Source of the DNA: Henricia sp. BOLD:AAB3569
Taxonomy: Eukaryota > Echinodermata > Asteroidea > Spinulosida > Echinasteridae
Direction of reading: 5' to 3'
Assembly: GCA_037783545.1 (NCBI GenBank)
Contig: JBBELK010001519.1
Location: forward strand, 53,831 to 117,830
DNA length: 64,000 nt
In this document: positions 51,261-62,240 of the stretch, one piece after another
Layout of the letters: each line of letters begins with the position of its first letter
Position numbering within the stretch: the first letter of the stretch is position 1
Notes under the pieces: generated by a model
The model's database searches: none
The model's input: only the letters and a program-made list of their open reading frames with translations
What the model was told of the DNA's origin: nothing
Made by a program: the position numbers and the translations under genes

Positions 51261-51557
51261 TCACGCAAACCGTGGCTGTCTGTACACACCTCTTTGGGGT
51301 ACTCCTGAGTTGTGCGCATGCTCAGTCATTCGGACTGTCGTTAACGCACCGCAGTTTGGCTCGGCAATTTGGTCAAAGTGTGGTCCAAACGTCGGCAAAT
51401 TTGGAGGTCGAAAAATGTTCCGACGAACTTCAAATTTTGCATGCCCTAAACTCTCTATATTGCGCACTTGTCATAAAAAATTGACAGACTTTCGCCGGGA
51501 AATGGCAGAGAAATTTCAAAGTTTAGAAAAAACTGGGTTGAGGCTTCCTGACTGCTC
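51261..51557 (+). repeat. Representative 297-bp monomer and its internal anatomy
   Basis: This copy is close to the majority sequence of the right arm and is used here as a reference. Short palindromes sit at 51,313-51,318 (TGCGCA), 51,316-51,321 (GCATGC), 51,339-51,346 (CGTTAACG), 51,439-51,444 (GCATGC) and 51,461-51,466 (TGCGCA). Two near-copies of TCGGCAATTTGG lie about 31 bp apart, at 51,361-51,372 and 51,392-51,404 (the second with an extra A), which hints at an older internal duplication. An imperfect dyad occupies 51,395-51,440. The A-runs at 51,475-51,480 and 51,527-51,532 are six bases each; gain of one A in either accounts for most 298-bp copies. No CENP-B-box-like match was found by eye. 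Confidence 0.9.
51395..51440. repeat. Imperfect dyad inside each monomer
   Basis: In this representative copy GCAAATTTG (51,395-51,403) faces CAAATTTTGC (51,431-51,440), and an inner pair GTCG (51,407-51,410) faces CGAC (51,421-51,424) across a 10-base loop. The arms are nearly complementary, with one extra base and unequal spacers, so a single strand could form a bulged hairpin of about 46 nt. The element recurs once per monomer throughout both arms. The common variants GTCGACAAATG and GAGATCG fall in or beside the inner stem. Dyad symmetry is a known property of many centromeric satellites that lack CENP-B boxes, but a role here is only inferred. Confidence 0.55.
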
Positions 51558-51777
51558 TCACGCAAACCGTGGCTGTCTGTACACACCTCTTTGGGGTACT
51601 CCTGAGTTGTGCGCATGCTCAGTCATTCGGACTGTCGTTAACGCACCGCAGTTTGGCTCGGCAATTTGGTCAAAGTGTGGTCCAAACGTCGGCAAATTTG
51701 GAGGTCGAAAAATGTTCCGACGAACTTCAAATTTTGCATGCCCTAAACTCTCTATATTGCGCACTTGTCATAAATAA

Positions 51778-53592
51778 ATGACAGACTTTCGCCGGGAAAT
51801 GGCAAAGAAATTTCAAAGTTTAGAAAAAACTGGGTTGAGGCTTCCTGACTGCTCTCACGCAAACCGTGGCTGTCTGTACACACCTCTTTGGGGTACTCCT
51901 GAGTTGTGCGCATGCTCAGTCCTTCGGACTGTCGTTAACGTACCGCAGTTTGGCTCGGCAATTTGGTCAAAGTGTGGTCCAAACGTCGGCAAATTTGGAG
52001 GTCGAAAAATGTTCCGACGAACTTCAAATTTTGCATGCCCTAAACTCTCTATATTGCGCACTTGTCATAAAAAATTGACAGACTTTCGCCGGGAAATGGC
52101 AGAGAAATTTCAAAGTTTAGAAAAAACTGGGTTGAGGCTTCCTGACTGCTCTCACGCAAACCGTGGCTGTCTGTACACACCTCTTTGGGGTACTCCTGAG
52201 TTGTGCGCATGCTCAGTCATTCGGACTGTCGTTAACGCACCGCAGTTTGGCTCGGCAATTTGGTCAAAGTGTGGTCCAAACGTCGGCAAATTTGGAGGTC
52301 GAAAAATGTTCCGACGAACTTCAAATTTTGCATGCCCTAAACTCTCTATATTGCGCACTTGTCATAAAAAATTGACAGACTTTCGCCGGGAAATGGCAGA
52401 GAAATTTCAAAGTTTAGAAAAAACTGGGTTGAGGCTTCCTGACTGCTCTCACGCAAACCGTGGCTGTCTGTACACACCTCTTTGGGGTACTCCTGAGTTG
52501 TGCGCATGCTCAGTCATTCGGACTGTCGTTAACGCACCGCAGTTTGGCTCGGCAATTTGGTCAAAGTGTGGTCCAAACGTCGGCAAATTTGGAGATCGAA
52601 AAATGTTCCGACGAACTTCAAATTTTGCATGCCCTAAACTCTCTATATTGCGCACTTGTCATAAAAAATTGACAGACTTTCGCGGGAAATTTCAAAGTTT
52701 AGAAAAAACTGGGTTGAGGCTTCCTGACTGCTCTCACGCAAACCGTGGCTGTCTGTACACACCTCTTTGGGGTACTCCTGAGTTGTGCGCATGCTCAGTC
52801 ATTCGGCCTGTCGTTAACGCACCGCAGTTTGGCTCGGCAATTTGGTCAAAGTGTGGTCCAAACGTCGGCAAATTTGGAGGTCGAAAAATGTTCCGACGAA
52901 CTTCAAATTTTGCATGTCCTAAACTCTCTATATTGCGCACTTGTCATAAAAAATTGACAGACTTTCGCCGGGAAATGGCAGAGAAATTTCAAAGTTTAGA
53001 AAAAACTGGGTTGAGGCTTCCTGACTGCTCTCACGCAAACCGTGGCTGTCTGTACACACCTCTTTGGGGTACTCCTGAGTTGTGCGCATGCTCAGTCATT
53101 CGGACTGTCGTTAACGCACCGCAGTTTGGCTCGGCAATTTGGTCAAAGTGTGGTCCAAACGTCGGCAAATTTGGAGGTCGAAAAATGTTCCGACGAACTT
53201 CAAATTTTGCATGCCCTAAACTCTCTATATTGCGCACTTGTCATAAAAAAATGACAGACTTTCGCCGGGAAATGGCAGAGAAATTTCAAAGTTTAGAAAA
53301 AACTGGGTTGAGGCTTCCTGACTGCTCTCACGCAAACCGTGGCTGTCTGTACACACCTCTTTGGGGTACTCCTGAGTTGTGCGCATGCTCTGTCATTCGG
53401 ACTGTCGTTATCGCACCGCAGTTTGGCTCGGCAATTTGGTCAAAGTGTGGTCCAAACGTCGGCAAATTTGGAGGTCGAAAAATGTTCCGACGAACTTCAA
53501 ATTTTGCATGCCCTAAACTCTCTATATTGCGCACTTGTCATAAAAAATTGACAGACTTTCGCCGGGAAATGGCAGAGAAATTTCAAAGTTGA
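51778..53592 (+). other. Longest open frame of the satellite (604 codons), judged non-coding
   Basis: The translation is about six tandem repeats of a 99-residue unit (for example RLPDCSHANRGCLYTP, then FGGRKMFRRTSNFACPK), because 297 bp equals 99 codons. The frame stays open where monomers are exactly 297 bp, or 285 bp at the 12-base deletion, and ends at AAAGTTGAG (53,588-53,596). Against coding: in the same DNA a 70-codon frame on the forward strand and a 68-codon frame on the reverse strand are equally conserved in nearly every monomer; frame-breaking A-run changes and in-frame stops (GGTAAAAG, GAAATTATAAAG) are common across the array; and there is no promoter, intron signal or domain. 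I see no signal peptide or membrane segment I would trust. Confidence 0.75.
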
Positions 53593-56013
53593 GAAAAAAC
53601 TGGGTTGAGGCTTCCTGACTGCTCTCACGCAAACCGTGGCTGTCTGTACACACCTCTTTGGAGTACTCCTGAGTTGTGCGCATGCTCAGTCATTCGGACT
53701 GTCGTTAACGCACCGCAGTTTGGCTCGGCAATTTGGTCAAAGTGTGGTCCAAACGTCGGCAAATTTGGAGGTCGAAAAATGTTCCGACGAACTTCAAATT
53801 TTGCATGCCCTAAACTCTCTATATTGCGCACTTGTCATAAAAAATTGACAGACTTTCGCCGGGAAATGGCAGAGAAATTTCAAAGTTTAGAAAAAACTGG
53901 GTTGAGGCTTCCTGACTGCTCTCACGCAAACCGTGGCTGTCTGTACACACCTCTTTGGGGTACTCCTGAGTTGTGCGCATGCTCAGTCATTCGGACTGTC
54001 GTTAACGCACCGCAGTTTGGCTCGGCAATTTGGTCAAAGTGTGGTCCAAACGTCGGCAAATTTGGAGGTCGAAAAATGTTCCGACGAACTTCAAATTTTG
54101 CATGCCCTAAACTCTCTATATTGCGCACTTGTCATAAAAAAATTGACAGACTTTCGCCGGGAAATGGCAGAGAAATATCAAAGTTTAGAAAAAACTGGGT
54201 TGAGGCTTCCTGACTGCTCTCACGCAAACCATGGCTGTCTGTACACACCTCTTTGGGGTACTCCTGAGTTGTGCGCATGCTCAGTCATTCGGACTGTCGT
54301 TAACGCACCGCAGTTTGGCTCGGCAATTTGGTGAAAGTGTGGTCCAAACGTCGGCAAATTTGGAGGTCGAAAAATGTTCCGACGAACTTCAAATTTTGCA
54401 TGCCCTAAACTCTCTATTTTGCGCACTTGTCATAAAAAATTGACAGACTTTCGCCGGGAAATGGCAGAGAAATGTCAAAGTTTAGAAAAAACTGGGTTGA
54501 GGCTTCCTGACTGCTCTCACGCAAACCGTGGCTGTCTGTACACACCTCTTTGGGGTACTCCTGAGTTGTGCGCATGCTCAGTCATTCGGACTGTCGTTTA
54601 CGCACCGCAGTTTGGCTCGGCAATTTGGTCAAAGTGTGGTCCAAACGTCGGCAAATTTGGAGGTCGAAAAATGTTCCGACGAACTTCAAATTTTGCATGC
54701 CCTAAACTCTCTATATTGCGCACTTGTCATAAAAAATTGACAGACTTTCGCCGGGAAATGGCAGAGAAATTTCAAAGTTTAGAAAAAACTGGGTTGAGGC
54801 TTCCTGACTGCTCTCACGCAAACCGTGGCTGTCTGTACACACCTCTTTGGGGTACTCCTGAGTTGTGCGCATGCTCAGTCATTCGGACTGTCGTTAACGC
54901 ACCGCAGTTTGGCTCGGCAATTTGGTCAAAGTGTGGTCCAAACGTCGGCAAATTTGGAGGTCGAAAAATGTTCCGACGAACTTCAAATTTTGCATGCCCT
55001 AAACTCTCTATATTGCGCACTTGTCATAAATAAATGACAGACTTTCGCCGGGAAATGGCAGAGAAATTTCAAAGTTTAGAAAAAACTGGGTTGAGGCTTC
55101 CTGACTGCTCTCACGCAAACCGTGGCTGTCTGTACACACCTCTTTGGGGTACTCCTGAGTTGTGCGCATGCTCAGTCCTTCGGACTGTCGTTAACGTACC
55201 GCAGTTTGGCTCGGCAATTTGGTCAAAGTGTGGTCCAAACGTCGGCAAATTTGGAGGTCGAAAAATGTTCCGACGAACTTCAAATTTTGCATGCCCTAAA
55301 CTCTCTATATTGCGCACTTGTCATAAAAAATTGACAGACTTTCGCCGGGAAATGGCAGAGAAATTTCAAAGTTTAGAAAAAACTGGGTTGAGGCTTCCTG
55401 ACTGCTCTCACGCAAACCGTGGCTGTCTGTACACACCTCTTTGGGGTACTCCTGAGTTGTGCGCATGCTCAGTCATTCGGACTGTCGTTAACGCACCGCA
55501 GTTTGGCTCGGCAATTTGGTCAAAGTGTGGTCCAAACGTCGGCAAATTTGGAGGTCGAAAATTGTTCCGACGAACTTCAAATTTTGCATGCCCTAAACTC
55601 TCTATATTGCGCACTTGTCATAAAAAATTGACAGACTTTCGCCGGGAAATGGCAGAGAAATTTCAAAGTTTAGAAAAAACTGGGTTGAGGCTTCCTGACT
55701 GCTCTCACGCAAACCGTGGCTGTCTGTACACACCTCTTTGGGGTACTCCTGAGTTGTGCGCATGCTCAGTCATTCGGACTGTCGTTAACGCACCGCAGTT
55801 TGGCTCGGCAATTTGGTCAAAGTGTGGTCCAAACGTCGGCAAATTTGGAGGTCGAAAAATGTTCCGACGAACTTCAAATTTTGCATGCCCTAAACTCTCT
55901 ATATTGCGCACTTGTCATAAAAAATTGACAGACTTTCGCCGGGAAATGGCAGAGAAATATCAAAGTTTAGAAAAAACTGGGTTGAGGCTTCCTGACTGCT
56001 CTCACGCAAACCA

Positions 56014-59000
56014 TGGCTGTCTGTACACACCTCTTTGGGGTACTCCTGAGTTGTGCGCATGCTCAGTCATTCGGACTGTCGTTAACGCACCGCAGTTTGG
56101 CTCGGCAATTTGGTCAAAGTGTGGTCCAAACGTCGGCAAATTTGGAGGTCGAAAAATTTTCCAACGAACTTCAAATTTTGCATGCCCTAAACTCTCTATA
56201 TTGCGCACTTGTCATAAAAAAATGACAGACTTTCGCCGGGAAATGGCAGAGAAATTTCAAAGTTTAGAAAAAACTGGGTTGAGGCTTCCTGACTGCTCTC
56301 ACGCAAACCGTGGCTGTCTGTACACACCTCTTTGGGGTACTCCTGAGTTGTGCGCATGCTCTGTCATTCGGACTGTCGTTATCGCACCGCAGTTTGGCTC
56401 GGCAATTTGGTCAAAGTGTGGTCCAAACGTCGGCAAATTTGGAGGTCGAAAAATGTTCCGACGAACTTCAAATTTTGCATGCCCTAAACTCTCTATATTG
56501 CGCACTTGTCATAAAAAATTGACAGACTTTCGCCGGGAAATGGCAGAGAAATTTCAAAGTTGAGAAAAAACTGGGTTGAGGCTTCCTGACTGCTCTCACG
56601 CAAACCGTGGCTGTCTGTACACACCTCTTTGGGGTACTCCTGAGTTGTGCGCATGCTCAGTCATTCGGACTGTCGTTAACGCACCGCAGTTTGGCTCGGC
56701 AATTTGGTCAAAGTGTGGTCCAAACGTCGGCAAATTTGGAGGTCGAAAAATGTTCCGACGAACTTCAAATTTTGCATGCCCTAAACTCTCTATATTGCGC
56801 ACTTGTCATAAAAAATTGACAGACTTTCGCCGGGAAATGGCAGAGAAATTTCAAAGTTTAGAAAAAACTGGGTTGAGGCTTCCTGACTGCTCTCACGCAA
56901 ACCGTGGCTGTCTGTACACACCTCTTTGGGGTACTCCTGAGTTGTGCGCATGCTCAGTCATTCGGACTGTCGTTAACGCACCGCAGTTTGGCTCGGCAAT
57001 TTGGTCAAAGTGTGGTCCAAACGTCGGCAAATTTGGAGGTCGAAAAATGTTCCGACGAACTTCAAATTTTGCATGCCCTAAACTCTCTATATTGCGCACT
57101 TGTCATAAAAAAATTGACAGACTTTCGCCGGGAAATGGCAGAGAAATATCAAAGTTTAGAAAAAACTGGGTTGAGGCTTCCTGACTGCTCTCACGCAAAC
57201 CGTGGCTGTCTGTACACACCTCTTTGGGGTACTCCTGAGTTGTGCGCATGCTCAGTCATTCGGACTGTCGTTAACGCACCGCAGTTTGGCTCGGCAATTT
57301 GGTGAAAGTGTGGTCCAAACGTCGGCAAATTTGGAGGTCGAAAAATGTTCCGACGAACTTCAAATTTTGCATGCCCTAAACTCTCTATTTTGCGCACTTG
57401 TCATAAAAAATTGACAGACTTTCGCCGGGAAATGGCAGAGAAATGTCAAAGTTTAGAAAAAACTGGGTTGAGGCTTCCTGACTGCTCTCACGCAAACCGT
57501 GGCTGTCTGTACACACCTCTTTGGGGTACTCCTGAGTTGTGCGCATGCTCAGTCATTCGGACTGTCGTTAACGCACCGCAGTTTGGCTCGGCAATTTGGT
57601 CAAAGTGTGGTCCAAACGTCGGCAAATTTGGAGGTCGAAAAATGTTCCGACGAACTTCAAATTTTGCATGCCCTAAACTCTCTATATTGCGCACTTGTCA
57701 TAAAAAATTGACAGACTTTCGCCGGGAAATGGCAGAGAAATTTCAAAGTTTAGAAAAAACTGGGTTGAGGCTTCCTGACTGCTCTCACGCAAACCGTGGC
57801 TGTCTGTACACACCTCTTTGGGGTACTCCTGAGTTGTGCGCATGCTCAGTCATTCGGACTGTCGTTAACGCACCGCAGTTTGGCTCGGCAATTTGGTCAA
57901 AGTGTGGTCCAAACGTCGGCAAATTTGGAGGTCGAAAAATGTTCCGACGAACTTCAAATTTTGCATGCCCTAAACTCTCTATATTGCGCACTTGTCATAA
58001 AAAATTGACAGACTTTCGCCGGGAAATGGCAGAGAAATTTCAAAGTTTAGAAAAAACTGGGTTGAGGCTTCCTGACTGCTCTCACGCAAACCGTGGCTGT
58101 CTGTACACACCTCTTTGGGGTACTCCTGAGTTGTGCGCATGCTCAGTCATTCGGACTGTCGTTAACGCACCGCAGTTTGGCTCGGCAATTTGGTCAAAGT
58201 GTGGTCCAAACGTCGGCAAATTTGGAGGTCGAAAAATGTTCCGACGAACTTCAAATTTTGCATGCCCTAAACTCTCTATATTGCGCACTTGTCATAAATA
58301 AATGACAGACTTTCGCCGGGAAATGGCAAACAAATTTCAAAGTTTAGAAAAAACTGGGTTGAGGCTTCCTGACTGCTCTCACGCAAACCGTGGCTGTCTG
58401 TACACACCTCTTTGGGGTACTCCTGAGTTGTGCGCATGCTCAGTCCTTCGGACTGTCGTTAACGTACCGCAGTTTGGCTCGGCAATTTGGTCAAAGTGTG
58501 GTCCAAACGTCGGCAAATTTGGAGGTCGAAAAATGTTCCGACGAACTTCAAATTTTGCATGCCCTAAACTCTCTATATTGCGCACTTGTCATAAAAAATT
58601 GACAGACTTTCGCCGGGAAATGGCAGAGAAATTTCAAAGTTTAGAAAAAACTGGGTTGAGGCTTCCTGACTGCTCTCACGCAAACCGTGGCTGTCTGTAC
58701 ACACCTCTTTGGGGTACTCCTGAGTTGTGCGCATGCTCAGTCATTCGGACTGTCGTTAACGCACCGCAGTTTGGCTCGGCAATTTGGTCAAAGTGTGGTC
58801 CAAACGTCGGCAAATTTGGAGGTCGAAAAATGTTCCGACGAACTTCAAATTTTGCATGCCCTAAACTCTCTATATTGCGCACTTGTCATAAAAAATTGAC
58901 AGACTTTCGCCGGGAAATGGCAGAGAAATTTCAAAGTTTAGAAAAAACTGGGTTGAGGCTTCCTGACTGCTCTCACGCAAACCGTGGCTGTCTGTACACA

Positions 59001-62000
59001 CCTCTTTGGGGTACTCCTGAGTTGTGCGCATGCTCAGTCATTCGGACTGTCGTTAACGCACCGCAGTTTGGCTCGGCAATTTGGTCAAAGTGTGGTCCAA
59101 ACGTCGGCAAATTTGGAGATCGAAAAATGTTCCGACGAACTTCAAATTTTGCATGCCCTAAACTCTCTATATTGCGCACTTGTCATAAAAAATTGACAGA
59201 CTTTCGCGGGAAATTTCAAAGTTTAGAAAAAACTGGGTTGAGGCTTCCTGACTGCTCTCACGCAAACCGTGGCTGTCTGTACACACCTCTTTGGGGTACT
59301 CCTGAGTTGTGCGCATGCTCAGTCATTCGGCCTGTCGTTAACGCACCGCAGTTTGGCTCGGCAATTTGGTCAAAGTGTGGTCCAAACGTCGGCAAATTTG
59401 GAGGTCGAAAAATGTTCCGACGAACTTCAAATTTTGCATGTCCTAAACTCTCTATATTGCGCACTTGTCATAAAAAATTGACAGACTTTCGCCGGGAAAT
59501 GGCAGAGAAATTTCAAAGTTTAGAAAAAACTGGGTTGAGGCTTCCTGACTGCTCTCACGCAAACCGTGGCTGTCTGTACACACCTCTTTGGGGTACTCCT
59601 GAGTTGTGCGCATGCTCAGTCATTCGGACTGTCGTTAACGCACCGCAGTTTGGCTCGGCAATTTGGTCAAAGTGTGGTCCAAACGTCGGCAAATTTGGAG
59701 GTCGAAAAATGTTCCGACGAACTTCAAATTTTGCATGCCCTAAACTCTCTATATTGCGCACTTGTCATAAAAAATGACAGACTTTCGCCGGGAAATGGCA
59801 GAGAAATTTCAAAGTTTAGAAAAAACTGGGTTGAGGCTTCCTGACTGCTCTCACGCAAACCGTGGCTGTCTGTACACACCTCTTTGGGGTACTCCTGAGT
59901 TGTGCGCATGCTCTGTCATTCGGACTGTCGTTATCGCACCGCAGTTTGGCTCGGCAATTTGGTCAAAGTGTGGTCCAAACGTCGGCAAATTTGGAGGTCG
60001 AAAAATGTTCCGACGAACTTCAAATTTTGCATGCCCTAAACTCTCTATATTGCGCACTTGTCATAAAAAATTGACAGACTTTCGCCGGGAAATGGCAGAG
60101 AAATTTCAAAGTTTAGAAAAAACTGGGTTGAGGCTTCCTGACTGCTCTCACGCAAACCGTGGCTGTCTGTACACACCTCTTTGGGGTACTCCTGAGTTGT
60201 GCGCATGCTCAGTCATTCGGACTGTCGTTAACGCACCGCAGTTTGGCTCGGCAATTTGGTCAAAGTGTGGTCCAAACGTCGGCAAATTTGGAGGTCGAAA
60301 AATGTTCCGACGAACTTCAAATTTTGCATGCCCTAAACTCTCTATATTGCGCACTTGTCATAAAAAAATTGACAGACTTTCGCCGGGAAATGGCAGAGAA
60401 ATATCAAAGTTTAGAAAAAACTGGGTTGAGGCTTCCTGACTGCTCTCACGCAAACCATGGCTGTCTGTACACACCTCTTTGGGGTACTCCTGAGTTGTGC
60501 GCATGCTCAGTCATTCGGACTGTCGTTAACGCACCGCAGTTTGGCTCGGCAATTTGGTGAAAGTGTGGTCCAAACGTCGGCAAATTTGGAGGTCGAAAAA
60601 TGTTCCGACGAACTTCAAATTTTGCATGCCCTAAACTCTCTATTTTGCGCACTTGTCATAAAAAATTGACAGACTTTCGCCGGGAAATGGCAGAGAAATG
60701 TCAAAGTTTAGAAAAAACTGGGTTGAGGCTTCCTGACTGCTCTCACGCAAACCGTGGCTGTCTGTACACACCTCTTTGGGGTACTCCTGAGTTGTGCGCA
60801 TGCTCAGTCATTCGGACTGTCGTTTACGCACCGCAGTTTGGCTCGGCAATTTGGTCAAAGTGTGGTCCAAACGTCGGCAAATTTGGAGGTCGAAAAATGT
60901 TCCGACGAACTTCAAATTTTGCATGCCCTAAACTCTCTATATTGCGCACTTGTCATAAAAAATTGACAGACTTTCGCCGGGAAATGGCAGAGAAATTTCA
61001 AAGTTTAGAAAAAACTGGGTTGAGGCTTCCTGACTGCTCTCACGCAAACCGTGGCTGTCTGTACACACCTCTTTGGGGTACTCCTGAGTTGTGCGCATGC
61101 TCAGTCATTCGGACTGTCGTTAACGCACCGCAGTTTGGCTCGGCAATTTGGTCAAAGTGTGGTCCAAACGTCGGCAAATTTGGAGGTCGAAAAATGTTCC
61201 GACGAACTTCAAATTGTGCATGCCCTAAACTCTCTATATTGCGCACTTGTCATAAATAAATGACAGACTTTCGCCGGGAAATGGCAGAGAAATTTCAAAG
61301 TTTAGAAAAAACTGGGTTGAGGCTTCCTGACTGCTCTCACGCAAACCGTGGCTGTCTGTACACACCTCTTTGGGGTACTCCTGAGTTGTGCGCATGCTCA
61401 GTCCTTCGGACTGTCGTTAACGTACCGCAGTTTGGCTCGGCAATTTGGTCAAAGTGTGGTCCAAACGTCGGCAAATTTGGAGGTCGAAAAATGTTCCGAC
61501 GAACTTCAAATTTTGCATGCCCTAAACTCTCTATATTGCGCACTTGTCATAAAAAATTGACAGACTTTCGCCGGGAAATGGCAGAGAAATTTCAAAGTTT
61601 AGAAAAAACTGGGTTGAGGCTTCCTGACTGCTCTCACGCAAACCGTGGCTGTCTGTACACACCTCTTTGGGGTACTCCTGAGTTGTGCGCATGCTCAGTC
61701 ATTCGGACTGTCGTTAACGCACCGCAGTTTGGCTCGGCAATTTGGTCAAAGTGTGGTCCAAACGTCGGCAAATTTGGAGGTCGAAAATTGTTCCGACGAA
61801 CTTCAAATTTTGCATGCCCTAAACTCTCTATATTGCGCACTTGTCATAAAAAATTGACAGACTTTCGCCGGGAAATGGCAGAGAAATTTCAAAGTTTAGA
61901 AAAAACTGGGTTGAGGCTTCCTGACTGCTCTCACGCAAACCGTGGCTGTCTGTACACACCTCTTTGGGGTACTCCTGAGTTGTGCGCATGCTCAGTCATT

Positions 62001-62240
62001 CGGACTGTCGTTAACGCACCGCAGTTTGGCTCGGCAATTTGGTCAAAGTGTGGTCCAAACGTCGGCAAATTTGGAGGTCGAAAAATGTTCCGACGAACTT
62101 CAAATTTTGCATGCCCTAAACTCTCTATATTGCGCACTTGTCATACAAAAATTGACAGACTTTCGCCGGGAAATGGCAGAGAAATATCAAAGTTTAGAAA
62201 AAACTGGGTTGAGGCTTCCTGACTGCTCTCACGCAAACCA
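56014..62240 (+). repeat. Higher-order unit of the right arm, copy 2 (one monomer shorter)
   Basis: It repeats the marker series of 49,490-56,013. Up to about 60,111 the offset is 6,523-6,524 bp; from there it is 6,226 bp, because the monomer carrying TTTGGAGTACTCC (53,625-53,921 in copy 1) is absent. Other private changes are GAAAAATTTTCCAACG (56,153), GCAAACAAATTTC (58,326), a shorter A-run at 59,770 and CAAATTGTGC (61,213). After about 62,340 the array departs from the copy (GGTGAAAG where copy 1 has GGTCAAAG). Confidence 0.85.

Larger units (their letters stand above)
49490..56013 (+). repeat. 22-monomer higher-order unit of the right arm, copy 1 (6,524 bp)
   Basis: Marker order: GAAAAATTTTCC (49,628), CGTTATCGCACC (49,856), AAAGTTGAGAAAA (50,034), GGTGAAAG (50,779), CATAAATAAATGACAG (51,770), AGTCCTTCGG (51,919), GGAGATCG (52,593), the 285-bp monomer (near 52,681), ATTCGGCCTG (52,801), CGTTATCGCACC (53,410), TTTGGAGTACTCC (53,648), GGTGAAAG (54,331), CGTTTACGCACC (54,596), CATAAATAAATGACAG (55,026), AGTCCTTCGG (55,187) and GAAAATTGTTCC (55,557). 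The order recurs from 56,014 at an offset of 6,524 bp. The left limit is set by differences just before 49,490 (AAAGTTGAG and CCGTGG here, AAAGTTTAG and CCATGG in the other copy). Confidence 0.87.

Noticed and set aside
51339-51346. CGTTAACG in each monomer as a replication or integration site
   Set aside because: An 8-bp palindrome alone is weak evidence, and nothing adjacent supports an origin or attachment site.
51261-51557. CENP-B box or Pol III B-box in the monomer
   Set aside because: The nearest stretches (TTTCGCCGGGAAA and GGTCGAAAAATG) do not fit the fixed bases and spacing of either consensus by eye.
51778-53592. Repetitive protein gene of 604 codons with 99-residue units
   Set aside because: The forward 99-codon frame, a forward 70-codon frame and a reverse 68-codon frame are all open in the same bases; frame-breaking indels and in-frame stops are common; no promoter or domain is visible.
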